Source: Candidatus Gastranaerophilales bacterium (lineage in GTDB: Bacteria > Cyanobacteriota > Vampirovibrionia > Gastranaerophilales > Gastranaerophilaceae). Taken from it: a DNA stretch of 64,000 bases. The stretch spans positions 1 through 64,000 of the forward strand of contig CALVEV010000021.1 of NCBI GenBank assembly GCA_944326685.1. The letters run 5' to 3'. The translations under genes and the position numbers were made by a program. Every line of letters begins with the position of its first letter. Position 1 is the stretch's first letter. Shown piece by piece: positions 50,942-60,531 of the stretch. A model generated the notes under the pieces. That model saw only the letters and a program-made list of their open reading frames with translations, did no database searches and was not told the DNA's origin.

Positions 50942-51730
50942 ATGTTAAAATCATTAACAACAGCTGCAACAGGTATGATAGCACAACAAAATAACTTAGA
51001 TGTTATTGCTAACAACGTTGCAAACGTAAATACAACAGGTTTTAAACATTCAAGAGCTGAATTTCAAGATTTATTATCACAGGCTATAAAAACTCCTGGT
51101 GCAATGATGAACCAAGGAACATTTCAGCCTGTAGGTATTGAAATTGGGTTAGGTGTTAAAACTGTTGCGACAACAAGAGTATTCACTCAAGGGGTGACAA
51201 TGTCAACTGGTAGAGAACTTGACGTTGAAATCGAAGGCGATGGTTTCTTCCAAGTTATGCAACAAGATGGAACTCTTGCTTATACTCGTGACGGTTGTTT
51301 CCAATTAGATTCATTAGGACAATTAGTAACTAATGATGGTTTGATTATCCAGCCTGCAATCACAATTCCTCGTGATGCAACTGAAATTACGATTACACAA
51401 GATGGTAATATTTCAGTTACACTTCCTGGACAGACTCAACAAGCTATCGTTGGGACTTTACAACTTGTTAAATTCCAAAACCCATCAGGGCTATTATCTA
51501 TAGGACACAATTTATATACTGAAACTCAAGCTTCAGGGACACCTATTCAAGATACACCTGGACAAAACGGTTTAGGAAAACTTCAACAAGGTATGCTAGA
51601 AGGTTCTAACGTTCAAATTGTTGATGAACTTATAGGACTAATCAAAGCGGAAAGAGCTTTTGAATCTAATTCAAAAATTATTAACACTTCTAATAATATT
51701 CTTCAAGAAACAAACAACTTAGTTAGATAA
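50942..51730 (+). CDS. flgG: Flagellar distal rod protein FlgG
   Basis: 262 residues, the standard FlgG length. MLKSLTTAATGMIAQQNNLD then VIANNVANVNTTGFKHSRAEF at the N-terminus, GREELDVEIEGDGFFQV-type core (GRELDVEIEGDGFFQVMQQDG) and QQGMLEGSNVQIVDELIGLI with AERAFESNSKIINTSNNIL at the C-terminus. Exported by the flagellar type III system. Confidence 0.95.
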   Translation: MLKSLTTAATGMIAQQNNLDVIANNVANVNTTGFKHSRAEFQDLLSQAIKTPGAMMNQGTFQPVGIEIGLGVKTVATTRVFTQGVTMSTGRELDVEIEGDGFFQVMQQDGTLAYTRDGCFQLDSLGQLVTNDGLIIQPAITIPRDATEITITQDGNISVTLPGQTQQAIVGTLQLVKFQNPSGLLSIGHNLYTETQASGTPIQDTPGQNGLGKLQQGMLEGSNVQIVDELIGLIKAERAFESNSKIINTSNNILQETNNLVR

Positions 51731-51748
51731 TAGTTAAAAGGTAAAATA

Positions 51749-52456
51749 ATGAAAAAAATTATCAGCACAATTTTTACAATAATAATTTTTGCAGGGGCAG
51801 TATCTGCACAAACTATTAGTGCTGAAAAATTAAAAAATGATATACAAAAAATAGTTACAGAAGATTATGCAACTAAAACAAGTGCAGAATTAGATATTAA
51901 AGTTACAATGTTACCTTTCCCATCAATAAATTTACCTGATGGAAAAATTAATTATGTAATTTTGAATACTGATGATTATAAACTAACTTCAAGAGCAGTT
52001 AAAAGAATTAACATTCTTGTAGATGGGAAACTCCAAAGAACAGTCAGCGTACCTCTTGAAATAAAAGCATATCAAGAAGTTCCTATTGCAATAGATACAA
52101 TTGAAAGAGAACAACCTATTACATTATCAAAAGTTAGATTTAAAAAAATAAATATTGCAGATAAAAGCGATTTCGTTGTATCAAAAGAATCTTTAAATAA
52201 AGAAATTATTGCAAAAAAAGAATTTAAAGAAGGTGAATTCATTGATAAACGCTTTGTTAAAGAAAGACCTGACGTAACAATGAATTCTGAAGTAAGAATC
52301 ATTTTAAATTCTGACAACGGATTTCAAATTGCAATAGATGGCATCGCAAAAAAAGACGGTGTAATCGGAGAATATGTAACAGTTGAAAATAAAATGTATA
52401 ACAAAGTTTATAACGCAAAAGTTATAGGCGAAAATAGAGTATTAGTAAATATTTAA
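51749..52456 (+). CDS. flgA: Flagellar P-ring assembly chaperone FlgA
   Basis: 235 residues. Signal peptide (IISTIFTIIIFAGAVSA, 1-20). The C-terminal SAF-like domain has VPIAIDTIEREQPITLSKVR, the pattern FVKERPDVTMNSEVRIIL and GVIGEYVTVENKMYNKVYNA, typical of FlgA. Periplasmic; supports FlgI ring formation. Placed between flgG and flgH. Confidence 0.92.
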   Translation: MKKIISTIFTIIIFAGAVSAQTISAEKLKNDIQKIVTEDYATKTSAELDIKVTMLPFPSINLPDGKINYVILNTDDYKLTSRAVKRINILVDGKLQRTVSVPLEIKAYQEVPIAIDTIEREQPITLSKVRFKKINIADKSDFVVSKESLNKEIIAKKEFKEGEFIDKRFVKERPDVTMNSEVRIILNSDNGFQIAIDGIAKKDGVIGEYVTVENKMYNKVYNAKVIGENRVLVNI

Positions 52457-52477
52457 TAAACTTGGGTAAGGGAAATT

Positions 52478-53101
52478 ATGAAAAAAGTATTAGTTTCAAT
52501 AGCATTAATATTAATGGTAATGATGACATCATACACAAGCGCAAATGCTGAATCTTTATTTGTACTAGGTGCAAACGCAAATTATGGAGGATGTCCAAAA
52601 TCATTATTTAGTGGGGTTCAAGCAAGACAAATCGGAGATTTAATATCTATTATCATGAGTGAAGATATTTCAATTAACGATAACTTGAACTATTCAACAT
52701 CAAAATCTAGTACAACAGTTGATACATTCACATCATTCTTAAAAGATTGGTTTGGTCTTGGATTCTTAAAAGGAACTGATGGATATGGTGGAAGCAACGA
52801 AGTTGAATCAAATGCTCAAGGAAACAGAACTTTTTCATATGGTGATACAATAGCTGTTCAAGTTGTTCAACAAATGCCTAATGGGAACTTATCAGTTCAA
52901 GGCAAAAAAACCCTTGTTAACGGCAATGAAAGAATGGATGTAATTATAACAGGATTAGTTGACCCACGTTGGATTGATCAAAATGGAAGAATTTATTCAT
53001 ATAATGTAGCAAATCTTCAATTCGCAATGTCTGGTAGAGGAACAATCTCTAGAAGTCAAAACGAAGGTATATTCAACAGACTTATCAAATACTTATTCTA
53101 G
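52478..53101 (+). CDS. flgH: Flagellar L-ring protein FlgH, without a lipobox
   Basis: 207 residues. Signal peptide (VSIALILMVMMTSYTSANA) ending in Ala-type cleavage; no Cys follows, so the lipid anchor usual for FlgH is missing. RQIGDLISIIMSEDISINDN, QGNRTFSYGDTIAVQVVQQMPNG-type core, VQGKKTLVNGNERMDVIITG and VDPRWIDQNGRIYSYNVANL are FlgH motifs. Forms the outer-membrane ring. Confidence 0.93.
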   Translation: MKKVLVSIALILMVMMTSYTSANAESLFVLGANANYGGCPKSLFSGVQARQIGDLISIIMSEDISINDNLNYSTSKSSTTVDTFTSFLKDWFGLGFLKGTDGYGGSNEVESNAQGNRTFSYGDTIAVQVVQQMPNGNLSVQGKKTLVNGNERMDVIITGLVDPRWIDQNGRIYSYNVANLQFAMSGRGTISRSQNEGIFNRLIKYLF

Positions 53102-53120
53102 GGATAGAGGTAAATATAAT

Positions 53121-54224
53121 ATGATGAAAAAAATAGTTACAATAACATTAATATTACTAAGCTGGGTTGTAGCACCAATTGCAACAATATCAGCACCGGT
53201 TAGAATCGGAAACTTAACACACGTAAAAGGTGTGCGAGAAAACCAAATTGTAGGTTATGGTGTAGTAGTTGGTCTTCCAGGAACAGGTGATAACTCACGT
53301 TCTACTCAGATTACTAACAAAATGTTAATAAGAAACTTAGGAACAGTTATCGATCAAGAAAACTACATCCAAAAAGGTTCTTCAGCAGCAGTTATTGTAA
53401 CAGCAACAGTTCCTCCTTTTTCTAAAAACGGAGACAAAATTGATTGTACAGTATCAACCATTGCCGATGCTAAAAGTTTAGAAGGCGGTGTATTAGTACA
53501 AACAATATTAAAAGCTCCAAATGGAGAAGCTGTTGCAGTAGCACAAGGTCCTGTATCTGTTGGTGGAATAAACAAAATTGCAGGTTCTGCATCTAAAAGA
53601 ACTGCTATAACATCAACTGGTAGAATACCAGGTGGTGCAATTATGGAACGTGATATTGATACACAAATTGGGGATGAAGGAACTATTACAATCTCTATGG
53701 ATAAATCAGATTACACAATGGTTTCTAGAATTGCTCAAACAATTTCTAATACAATAGCACCTGCAAAAGCAATTGATGGTAGTTCTGTTGTAATTAGTGT
53801 TCCTTCAAAATTCCAAAATGATAGAATAAGATTTTTATCAATAATAGAAAATATTGAAGTTACTCCAACTGTTGAAACTGCAAGAGTTGTAGTTAACGAA
53901 AGAACAGGAACAGTTGTTATTGGCAGTGATGTAAAATTACTCCCTGCAGCTGTTGCTCACGGAAACATTACAGTAACAGTAACACCTAATAATGAAGTTT
54001 CACAACCAAATGCTTTTTCAGCAGGTGCAACAGTTGGTTTTGCAAACCCTACTGTTGATGTTCAAAAATCAAACGCAAGCTTAGTTAATATGCCAGCAAA
54101 CAGCAACCTTAATGATTTAGTAAAAGCATTAAATGCAATCGGTGTTGCACCAATTGACTTAATTTCAATACTACAAGCATTGAAAAAAGCAGGAAGTTTA
54201 CAAGCAGATTTAGTAGTAATATAG
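53121..54224 (+). CDS. flgI: Flagellar P-ring protein FlgI
   Basis: 367 residues. Signal peptide (ITLILLSWVVAPIATISA). PVRIGNLTHVKGVRENQIVG, GYGVVVGLPGTGDNSRSTQI, and GTVVIGSDVKLLPAAVAHGN match FlgI closely. Forms the periplasmic P ring in the peptidoglycan layer. Followed 9 bp later by the flgJ-like gene. Confidence 0.96.
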   Translation: MMKKIVTITLILLSWVVAPIATISAPVRIGNLTHVKGVRENQIVGYGVVVGLPGTGDNSRSTQITNKMLIRNLGTVIDQENYIQKGSSAAVIVTATVPPFSKNGDKIDCTVSTIADAKSLEGGVLVQTILKAPNGEAVAVAQGPVSVGGINKIAGSASKRTAITSTGRIPGGAIMERDIDTQIGDEGTITISMDKSDYTMVSRIAQTISNTIAPAKAIDGSSVVISVPSKFQNDRIRFLSIIENIEVTPTVETARVVVNERTGTVVIGSDVKLLPAAVAHGNITVTVTPNNEVSQPNAFSAGATVGFANPTVDVQKSNASLVNMPANSNLNDLVKALNAIGVAPIDLISILQALKKAGSLQADLVVI

Positions 54225-54233
54225 GGTGAATTA

Positions 54234-54587
54234 ATGGATATAACATCAGGAATGGTAAGTAATATAACATCAAATGCATTAAATGCAAGTGCAATTAGTG
54301 CAGATCAAGCAACCTATAACCAAATTAAAAACGCTGGAGATAACAAAGAACAGTTAATGAAAGCGGCACAAGAATTTGAATCAATATTCATTACAAAAAT
54401 TTTATCTTCAATGGAAGACACAGTAGATAAAACAGGAAGTCTTTTTGAAGAAAAATCAGGAGGATACCTTGATTCATTTAGACCATATATGTATCAACAA
54501 ATTGGTCATGATTTAGCAAGTAATCCTAATACATCATTTGGATTTGCAAAACAAATTTACAGCCAAATGGAAAAATACGTTAAATAG
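54234..54587 (+). CDS. flgJ: FlgJ N-terminal-type rod-capping protein
   Basis: 117 residues. Core KAAQEFESIFITKILSSMED and SGGYLDSFRPYMYQQIGHDL are the rod-binding domain of FlgJ. The C-terminal muramidase of gamma-proteobacterial FlgJ is absent; that function is probably supplied by the transglycosylase at the operon head. Directly downstream of flgI, the normal flgJ position. Confidence 0.88.
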   Translation: MDITSGMVSNITSNALNASAISADQATYNQIKNAGDNKEQLMKAAQEFESIFITKILSSMEDTVDKTGSLFEEKSGGYLDSFRPYMYQQIGHDLASNPNTSFGFAKQIYSQMEKYVK

Positions 54588-54617
54588 AGTTAGTCAAAGA
54601 TAAGGGAAAAACATAAA

Positions 54618-54893
54618 ATGGTATCATCAATAAGTGGAAATAGTTCATTACAAATGATAAGTGCTCTAAATGCTTTTGGAGCAAATAAAAGGATTGAAGA
54701 ACAATCTAATATAATGGATTTTGATACCTCAAATGGTGTTAACTTATCAGATAATGACAATTTACTTAAAAATATTGATACTAAAGATGTAAGAAGCTTT
54801 GCACAAAAACTTGGAGAGATTAACCTAACAGATGAAGATATCAAATATGGTTTAACATACGGTAGAAGTGTAATAGCAGATTACATAGCATAA
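54618..54893 (+). CDS. flgM: FlgM-like anti-sigma-28 factor
   Basis: 91 residues. N-terminal half disordered and Ser/Asn-rich; C-terminal helices VNLSDNDNLLKNIDTKDVRS and INLTDEDIKYGLTYGRSVIADYIA fit the sigma-binding part of FlgM (YGRSVIADYI-type ending). Position between flgJ and flgN is where flgM usually lies. The family is weakly conserved, so the call depends on context. If right, it holds back late flagellar genes until the hook is complete. Confidence 0.6.
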   Translation: MVSSISGNSSLQMISALNAFGANKRIEEQSNIMDFDTSNGVNLSDNDNLLKNIDTKDVRSFAQKLGEINLTDEDIKYGLTYGRSVIADYIA

Positions 54894-54905
54894 GGGGCGG
54901 AGAAT

Positions 54906-55403
54906 ATGCAAGAAGAAATTTTTAAAAATTTAGTAAATATTTTAGATGATGAAATTAAATTGTATACAGAAATGAGAAATCTATATACAGAAAAGAAAGA
55001 AATTTTAATCAAAAACAACATCTTAGAATTAACTAAAATTGATACAAAAATCATCGAAAATTATGAAAAAATCAAAAAAATAGATGTTCTAAGATTAGAT
55101 GCAATAAAAATGATAGGTGACGATATTCACAGCATGAGTTCATTAATTGAAATTGCAGAAGAAAGATGTCCTAAATTTGTTCTTAAATTAAAAGAACAAC
55201 AAGCTAAATTAAATAGTTTATCTAGTTCAATATCATTATTAAATTTAACAAATATGAAATTAATTAAACATGGAATGATTATTACAGATAAAAAATTAAA
55301 TATTATCATTGAAGCTTGCGCTCCAAAAGGCACAAGCTATAACGGAAAAGGATTAGAAGATGATAATAATTTAGAAATGAGCACAATAATAAAAGATGTT
55401 TAA
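54906..55403 (+). CDS. flgN: FlgN-type chaperone, copy 1
   Basis: 165 residues, helical. FKNLVNILDDEIKLYTEMRN and LYTEKKEILIKNNILELTKI form the long FlgN coiled coil, ending in a less ordered tail (GKGLEDDNNLEMSTIIKDV). FlgN binds FlgK and FlgL before export. It has ribosome site AAGGGGCGGAG and precedes flgK1 by 12 bp. Copy 2 at 58438 has the same organisation. Confidence 0.82.
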   Translation: MQEEIFKNLVNILDDEIKLYTEMRNLYTEKKEILIKNNILELTKIDTKIIENYEKIKKIDVLRLDAIKMIGDDIHSMSSLIEIAEERCPKFVLKLKEQQAKLNSLSSSISLLNLTNMKLIKHGMIITDKKLNIIIEACAPKGTSYNGKGLEDDNNLEMSTIIKDV

Positions 55404-55415
55404 CAAGGGGAATAA

Positions 55416-57026
55416 ATGAGTAGTTTATTATCAACATTAGGTATGTCATCATCAGCTCTTGGCGTTAACCAAACAGCTATTAGTGTCGTATCTAATAATA
55501 TTGCGAATATGAATACTGAAGGTTATTCTAAACAAAAAGTTAACCTAGGTGCTTTATTTTTAGATATACCTATAGGCAACAACGTAGCATCACAAGCAAA
55601 AACAAATGCTGGAGTTGAAGCTATAAGTATTGAAAGATATACCACAACTTTTATTGGCTCATATTATAGAGATCAAGTATCCTCACAATCATACTTAAAC
55701 AAAGAACAACAAGCCATTACTGATATCGCAAATATGTTTGATGAATTAAAAGGACAAGGATTAGATACTGCAATAGAAGATTTTTATGCAGCATTAGATA
55801 ACCTTAACCAATACCCATCAGATATGAGTGCAAGAATAAATTTCTTAGATGCAGCGCAAACATTAACAAATTCAATGAACAAAACAGCAAGCAATCTAAA
55901 TGATTTAAAAGAATTAAGTGTTGGAGACGGTGTATCTTATGAATCACTTAAAAATTCTGAAATATACACATCTATTCAAGCAATAAATCAAAACTTAGAA
56001 AAACTTGCAAACATAAATAGTATGATTACAAGATCTCAAACAGGAACACTAGAAAATAACAGCCTATTAGACCAAAGAGATCAAGTATTAAATGAATTAT
56101 CTCAATATGCTAATTTTAAAACAACAATTCAAGACAACGGCACCGTTACATTAAGTCTTAATGGTACAAAATTAGTAGGTGGAACAAAAGTTCTTGCTAA
56201 ATTTGATGTTCAAACAGCAAAACAATATGATGATTATTGTCAAATGAATGGAATTGTTAATACTAATGAATCCAATGCTGTAATTATGCTTAAAAAAACC
56301 AATGGGCAAACATTACCAAACATCAATGACAGAATGGACACAGGTCTTGTTGGTGCAATTTTAGAAACTTCATCTACAAAAGAAGGTGTGAATGTTAATA
56401 CTATCTTAGATAACTTAGATACCCTAGCTCAAACAATTGCTGATGTATTTAATGAATTACAAACAAGAGAAGGTGCTTTTTATCTCGATAATGCAGGCGG
56501 AACAATTCAATTATCAAATGCAAACCTTGAAGATTATGAAATATTCACAGCAAGCGATGGAGGAGCAAATATCACTGCAAGCAATATTACTATTAATGCT
56601 TTATTATTAGAAGATGGTGGGTACAATAGAATAGCAACAGCATATTTCCCTGATTATGACCCACTAAACCCTGATTCTATAGACTTAAATGCTGTAGGTA
56701 ATGCTGATAATATTATTGCTATGATTAATACTAAAACAGACAATACATCAGCTGCATTTGATGCTATTGGCAATATTTCATTAAGTGATTATTATAGCGG
56801 TATTTTAGGAAAAATTACTTCTGCAACAACAGCTAAAACAAATGCTGCAAATTCTCAAAATGCGGTAGTTACTTCATTAGATAACAAAACCAAAGAACAA
56901 ACAGGAGTTGATTTGAACGAAGAATTAACAGACTTAGTTAAATTCCAAACTGCATATTCAGCTTCATCAAGAGTATTCACAACTTGTAATACTCTATTAG
57001 AAACATTAGTAAACTTAGGATTATAA
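55416..57026 (+). CDS. flgK: Flagellar hook-associated protein FlgK, copy 1 (HAP1)
   Basis: 536 residues. N-terminus VVSNNIANMNTEGYSKQKVN (residues 26-45), central TSQ/ENNSLLDQRDQVLNELS, and C-terminal EQTGVDLNEELTDLVKFQTAYSASSRVFTTCNTLLETLVNLG. Joins hook and filament. Closely similar to copy 2 (58927), with most differences in the exposed middle domain. Confidence 0.95.
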   Translation: MSSLLSTLGMSSSALGVNQTAISVVSNNIANMNTEGYSKQKVNLGALFLDIPIGNNVASQAKTNAGVEAISIERYTTTFIGSYYRDQVSSQSYLNKEQQAITDIANMFDELKGQGLDTAIEDFYAALDNLNQYPSDMSARINFLDAAQTLTNSMNKTASNLNDLKELSVGDGVSYESLKNSEIYTSIQAINQNLEKLANINSMITRSQTGTLENNSLLDQRDQVLNELSQYANFKTTIQDNGTVTLSLNGTKLVGGTKVLAKFDVQTAKQYDDYCQMNGIVNTNESNAVIMLKKTNGQTLPNINDRMDTGLVGAILETSSTKEGVNVNTILDNLDTLAQTIADVFNELQTREGAFYLDNAGGTIQLSNANLEDYEIFTASDGGANITASNITINALLLEDGGYNRIATAYFPDYDPLNPDSIDLNAVGNADNIIAMINTKTDNTSAAFDAIGNISLSDYYSGILGKITSATTAKTNAANSQNAVVTSLDNKTKEQTGVDLNEELTDLVKFQTAYSASSRVFTTCNTLLETLVNLGL

Positions 57027-57037
57027 AGGATAAATAA

Positions 57038-58141
57038 ATGATAGGAAGAGTTTCATCATCTGCAATAAATTCAACATTAGTAGGACATATTCAAAATAAT
57101 TACTTTGATTTTGCAAAATTAACAGAACAATTATCAACAGGTAAAAAAATTAATTCAATATTAGATGATACACTTCAATCAGTAAATATCATTAATTCAA
57201 ATAGACAACTAGGGAAAATTGATATATGGTCTGCAAATATTGGATCATTAACCAATGAAATTAAACAATCATCTGAAACAATTGATTTAATAATGGAAAA
57301 AGGACAGCGAGCAAAAGATTTAGCAACTTCTGCCGCTAACGGAACATCAACAAAAAATAATTTAATGTCAACTCTTACTGAATTAGACAATATTATAGAA
57401 GCTGTAGTTGATATGGCAAATACTAGCTATAACGGCAACTATATCTATGGTGGAACAAATACAAAAACACCTCCATACAGTATTCAATATGGAATTGATG
57501 CAGACGGAAATCCTACAGATGAAATTATAGGTATTAAATACAATGGAACACCAATAGATGGTGATTGGAAAAGACAATTAGAAATAGCTGATGGTGTATT
57601 TGAAACATCAAACGTAACAGGAATTGCAGCATTCGGAGAATGTGATGTAGAACCTGTATATGAAGCAAATGGAACAACACCTGTACTAGATGCAGATGGA
57701 AATCCTACATATACAGAAAATTCAAACAGCGGGATAATGGGGGACTTAATTGATTTTAGAAATGCTCTTTCTGATACAATTAAAAAATTAGAAGAACAAG
57801 AAAATCTCCCTGAAAACGCAACCCAAGCAGAAAAAGATGCCATAGGTGCAGAAGTTAAAGCTTGTTATGATTCTATAAACGGATTATTAGACGGATTTGA
57901 TGACTCAATTACACAAATGACAACTGTTAATTCAAAATTCGGAACAGTTACAAATAAGTTAGAAATGTCAACTGAAGCACTTTCTACAAGCAAGTTAAAT
58001 TTAGAAGAATATATTTCAGGAATACAAGATTTGGACATTACAGAAGCAATAAGCCAATGGTATACAAGCCAAACAGCTTATCAAGCTAGTATGCAAACTG
58101 CAACATCTATTATGTCAATGTCATTATTAAATTATATGTAA
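57038..58141 (+). CDS. flgL: Flagellar hook-associated protein FlgL, copy 1 (HAP3)
   Basis: 367 residues. N-terminus MIGRVSSSAINSTLVGHIQN, then LTEQLSTGKKINSILDD and the hinge GQRAKDLATSAANGT; C-terminus WYTSQTAYQASMQTATSIMSMSLLNYM. Contains an extra segment near residues 205-232 (CDVEPVYEANGTTPV, LDADGNPTYTENSNS) absent from copy 2. The DADGNPT word occurs twice in this protein (about residues 151 and 220), suggesting a small internal duplication. Confidence 0.92.
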   Translation: MIGRVSSSAINSTLVGHIQNNYFDFAKLTEQLSTGKKINSILDDTLQSVNIINSNRQLGKIDIWSANIGSLTNEIKQSSETIDLIMEKGQRAKDLATSAANGTSTKNNLMSTLTELDNIIEAVVDMANTSYNGNYIYGGTNTKTPPYSIQYGIDADGNPTDEIIGIKYNGTPIDGDWKRQLEIADGVFETSNVTGIAAFGECDVEPVYEANGTTPVLDADGNPTYTENSNSGIMGDLIDFRNALSDTIKKLEEQENLPENATQAEKDAIGAEVKACYDSINGLLDGFDDSITQMTTVNSKFGTVTNKLEMSTEALSTSKLNLEEYISGIQDLDITEAISQWYTSQTAYQASMQTATSIMSMSLLNYM

Positions 58142-58187
58142 TTTCTGAAAAATAAAAGACTACAATAAATAATACTTACCATTTATT

Positions 58188-58213
58188 AAGGACAAACTTG
58201 TCCTTTTTTTTTG
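58188..58213 (+). terminator. Terminator after flgL copy 1
   Basis: AAGGACA, AACT loop, TGTCCTT then a T9 run. It ends the first flagellar operon before the copy-2 promoter. Confidence 0.85.
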
Positions 58214-58274
58214 AATTTTTTATTATTATTTGAATCCCAATGTAACAAATTATTTCATTATATGTAAATAGGAA

Positions 58275-58303
58275 TTGAAAAATTATAATACATAGTAAAT
58301 AAT
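58275..58303 (+). promoter_or_regulatory. Promoter of flgN2-flgK2-flgL2
   Basis: TTGAAA at 58275-58280, 17-nt spacer (containing GATACATAGTA-like ATACATAGTA), AATAAT at 58298-58303. The block from TGTAAC (58241) through TATATACATTTAC is repeated almost unchanged at 61555-61634. Confidence 0.65.
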
Positions 58304-58437
58304 ATGTATATACATTTACCGCATTGTAGTTTTTTGATTAAAAAAGGATATTTAATTAAAAGAAAACTTTGCACACAACATCTCTCATAAGGATATGAGG
58401 AGTATTATATAGCTTGAATATGGCCACGGAGGCAGGT

Positions 58438-58914
58438 ATGGACTTTAATTCATTAATAGAATTAATGGATAAAGAAATTGAGTTGTACAAACAACTTAGA
58501 ATACTTTATTCTGACAAAAAAAATTCATTAATCAAAAATGATATCAATTCTCTCAAAAATATTGATAATCAAATCCTTGAATTGATATCAAAAATCAAAA
58601 TTTGTGAAACAAAAAGATTAAAAATTGCAGGGGATAAATTTAACAATATCTCAGCATTAATTAATTATGCAAAAATTGAATCTCCTGAATATTTAAACAA
58701 ACTTGAAAGGCAAAAAATAGAAATAAATAAACTTGCAAAAGAGATTTCTCAATTACATAAAACAAACGTAGAATTAATAAAACACGGTTTAATTTTATCC
58801 GATAAAACTCTACAATTTATAATTAAAATTTGTAGAGGGGAAAATAGAAATTATTCTTCTAGCGGATTTTCTAAATTTAACATCCCTATTAGTACAACAA
58901 TTCAAGAAGCATAA
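58438..58914 (+). CDS. flgN: FlgN-type chaperone, copy 2
   Basis: ATG 58438 has GGAGG 5 nt upstream; in-frame TTG 58414 and ATG 58420 lie before that site. 158 residues. FNSLIELMDKEIELYKQLRI and LYSDKKNSLIKNDINSLKNI align with copy 1, as do the later VELIKHGLILSDKTLQFIIK and copy-1 MKLIKHGMIITDKKLNIIIE segments. Probably the chaperone of FlgK2/FlgL2. Confidence 0.82.
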   Translation: MDFNSLIELMDKEIELYKQLRILYSDKKNSLIKNDINSLKNIDNQILELISKIKICETKRLKIAGDKFNNISALINYAKIESPEYLNKLERQKIEINKLAKEISQLHKTNVELIKHGLILSDKTLQFIIKICRGENRNYSSSGFSKFNIPISTTIQEA

Positions 58915-58926
58915 AAGGAGATATTT

Positions 58927-60519
58927 ATGAGTAGTCTTTTTTCAGCTTTAAATATTTCTGCAGGAGCATTACAAGTCAACCAATCTGCAATAAGCATTGT
59001 ATCTAACAATATTGCTAATATTAATACTGAAGGATATTCAAAACAAAAAGTTAATTTAGGAACATTAGTAATTAATTCTCCTATTAGTAATAATGTCAAT
59101 GCTCAAGTAAATTCCAGTATTGGTGTTGAAATAGTAAGTGTTTCAAGATATACAACAACTTTTCTAGGTTCATATTATAGAAATCAAATTTCGGAACAAT
59201 CAAGTTATAATGAACAAGCACAGATAGCATCAGATATTGCAGGAGTTTTTGACGAATTACAAGGCAAAGGATTAGATAAAGAACTAGAAGACTTCTATAC
59301 TGCACTTGATAATCTTAGCAAATCACCGACAGATAAAACTACAAGAATAAGTTTCATAGATTCTGCCTCAGCACTAACAGACAAAATGAATAAACTATCT
59401 TCCGAACTTAATGAAATTAAGAACCAAAATGTTGGAGATGGGATATCTCAATCTTCATTAAATAAATCTGATATTGCACAATCAATAAATGCTCTAAATC
59501 AAAATATAGAAGATTTAGCAAAATTAAATAAAATGATAGCAACATCACAAACAGGAACATTAGAAAATAATAATTTATTAGATAAAAGAGATTTATTATT
59601 AAAAGAGATTTCTAAATACGGAAATTTTGAAGAAAGTATTCAAGAAAACGGAACAGTGAATTTGAAACTTGATGGAACTCAAATAATAAATGGCTCAACA
59701 ATCAAATCAAAATTTAATGTTAAAACAGCAGCTCAATACGATGAATATTGCCAACAAAATGGAATAGAAAATAAGAATGAATGTAATGCTGTAATATACA
59801 TTGAAAAAAATGACGGCAGCACAATTGCTAATATAAACAATAAGTTCGAATCAGGAGAAATAGGAGGGATATTAAAAGCAAATACCGGTTCAGAAGATAA
59901 AAATATTAATACGGTATTATCAGATTTAGACACATTAGCTTCAACAATTGCAAACGTATTTAATGAAATTCAAACACAGAAAGGAGCATATTACTTAGAA
60001 AACAATAACGGTACAATACAATTATCCAATGCAAACTTAGAAAATTATGAAATATTCACAACCAAGGATGGTAGCGATACTATCAAAGCTGATAATATAA
60101 CTATTAATTCTATTTTTAAAGAGGATGATGGTTATAACAAAATTGCAACAGCATATTTCCCAGATAATCAAATAGATTATAACGCTGTTGGCAACATCAA
60201 CAACATTATTTCAATGATAAATACTAAAAACGATACAACTACATCCGGTTTTGATAGTATCGGGAATATTTCATTTAGTGAATATTATAATGGAATTATT
60301 GGCAAAGTGGCCTCTAATTCTGATTCCAAAACAAATCTAGCAACCTCACAAGATTCAATTGTCGCATCACTCGATAACAAAATAAAAGAACAAACAGGAG
60401 TAGATTTAAACGAAGAATTATCAGATATGGTAAGATTCCAAACCGCATTTTCAGCATCAGCAAGAGTATTTGAAACTTGTAATAATATGTTAGAAACATT
60501 GGTACACCTTGGAGAATAA
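58927..60519 (+). CDS. flgK: Flagellar hook-associated protein FlgK, copy 2
   Basis: 530 residues. IVSNNIANINTEGYSKQKVN (residues 26-45), central GTLENNNLLDKRDLLLKEIS, and C-terminal EQTGVDLNEELSDMVRFQTAFSASARVFETCNNMLETLVHLG. Parallel to copy 1 over its whole length, with more Lys/Asn in the middle. Both copies keep the N- and C-terminal assembly helices, so neither looks broken. Confidence 0.94.
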   Translation: MSSLFSALNISAGALQVNQSAISIVSNNIANINTEGYSKQKVNLGTLVINSPISNNVNAQVNSSIGVEIVSVSRYTTTFLGSYYRNQISEQSSYNEQAQIASDIAGVFDELQGKGLDKELEDFYTALDNLSKSPTDKTTRISFIDSASALTDKMNKLSSELNEIKNQNVGDGISQSSLNKSDIAQSINALNQNIEDLAKLNKMIATSQTGTLENNNLLDKRDLLLKEISKYGNFEESIQENGTVNLKLDGTQIINGSTIKSKFNVKTAAQYDEYCQQNGIENKNECNAVIYIEKNDGSTIANINNKFESGEIGGILKANTGSEDKNINTVLSDLDTLASTIANVFNEIQTQKGAYYLENNNGTIQLSNANLENYEIFTTKDGSDTIKADNITINSIFKEDDGYNKIATAYFPDNQIDYNAVGNINNIISMINTKNDTTTSGFDSIGNISFSEYYNGIIGKVASNSDSKTNLATSQDSIVASLDNKIKEQTGVDLNEELSDMVRFQTAFSASARVFETCNNMLETLVHLGE

Positions 60520-60531
60520 GGAGGAGAAAAT

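Noticed and set aside
57484..57843. 119-codon frame antisense to flgL1
   Set aside because: Shadow of flgL1; Ser/Phe-rich as expected for the complementary strand.
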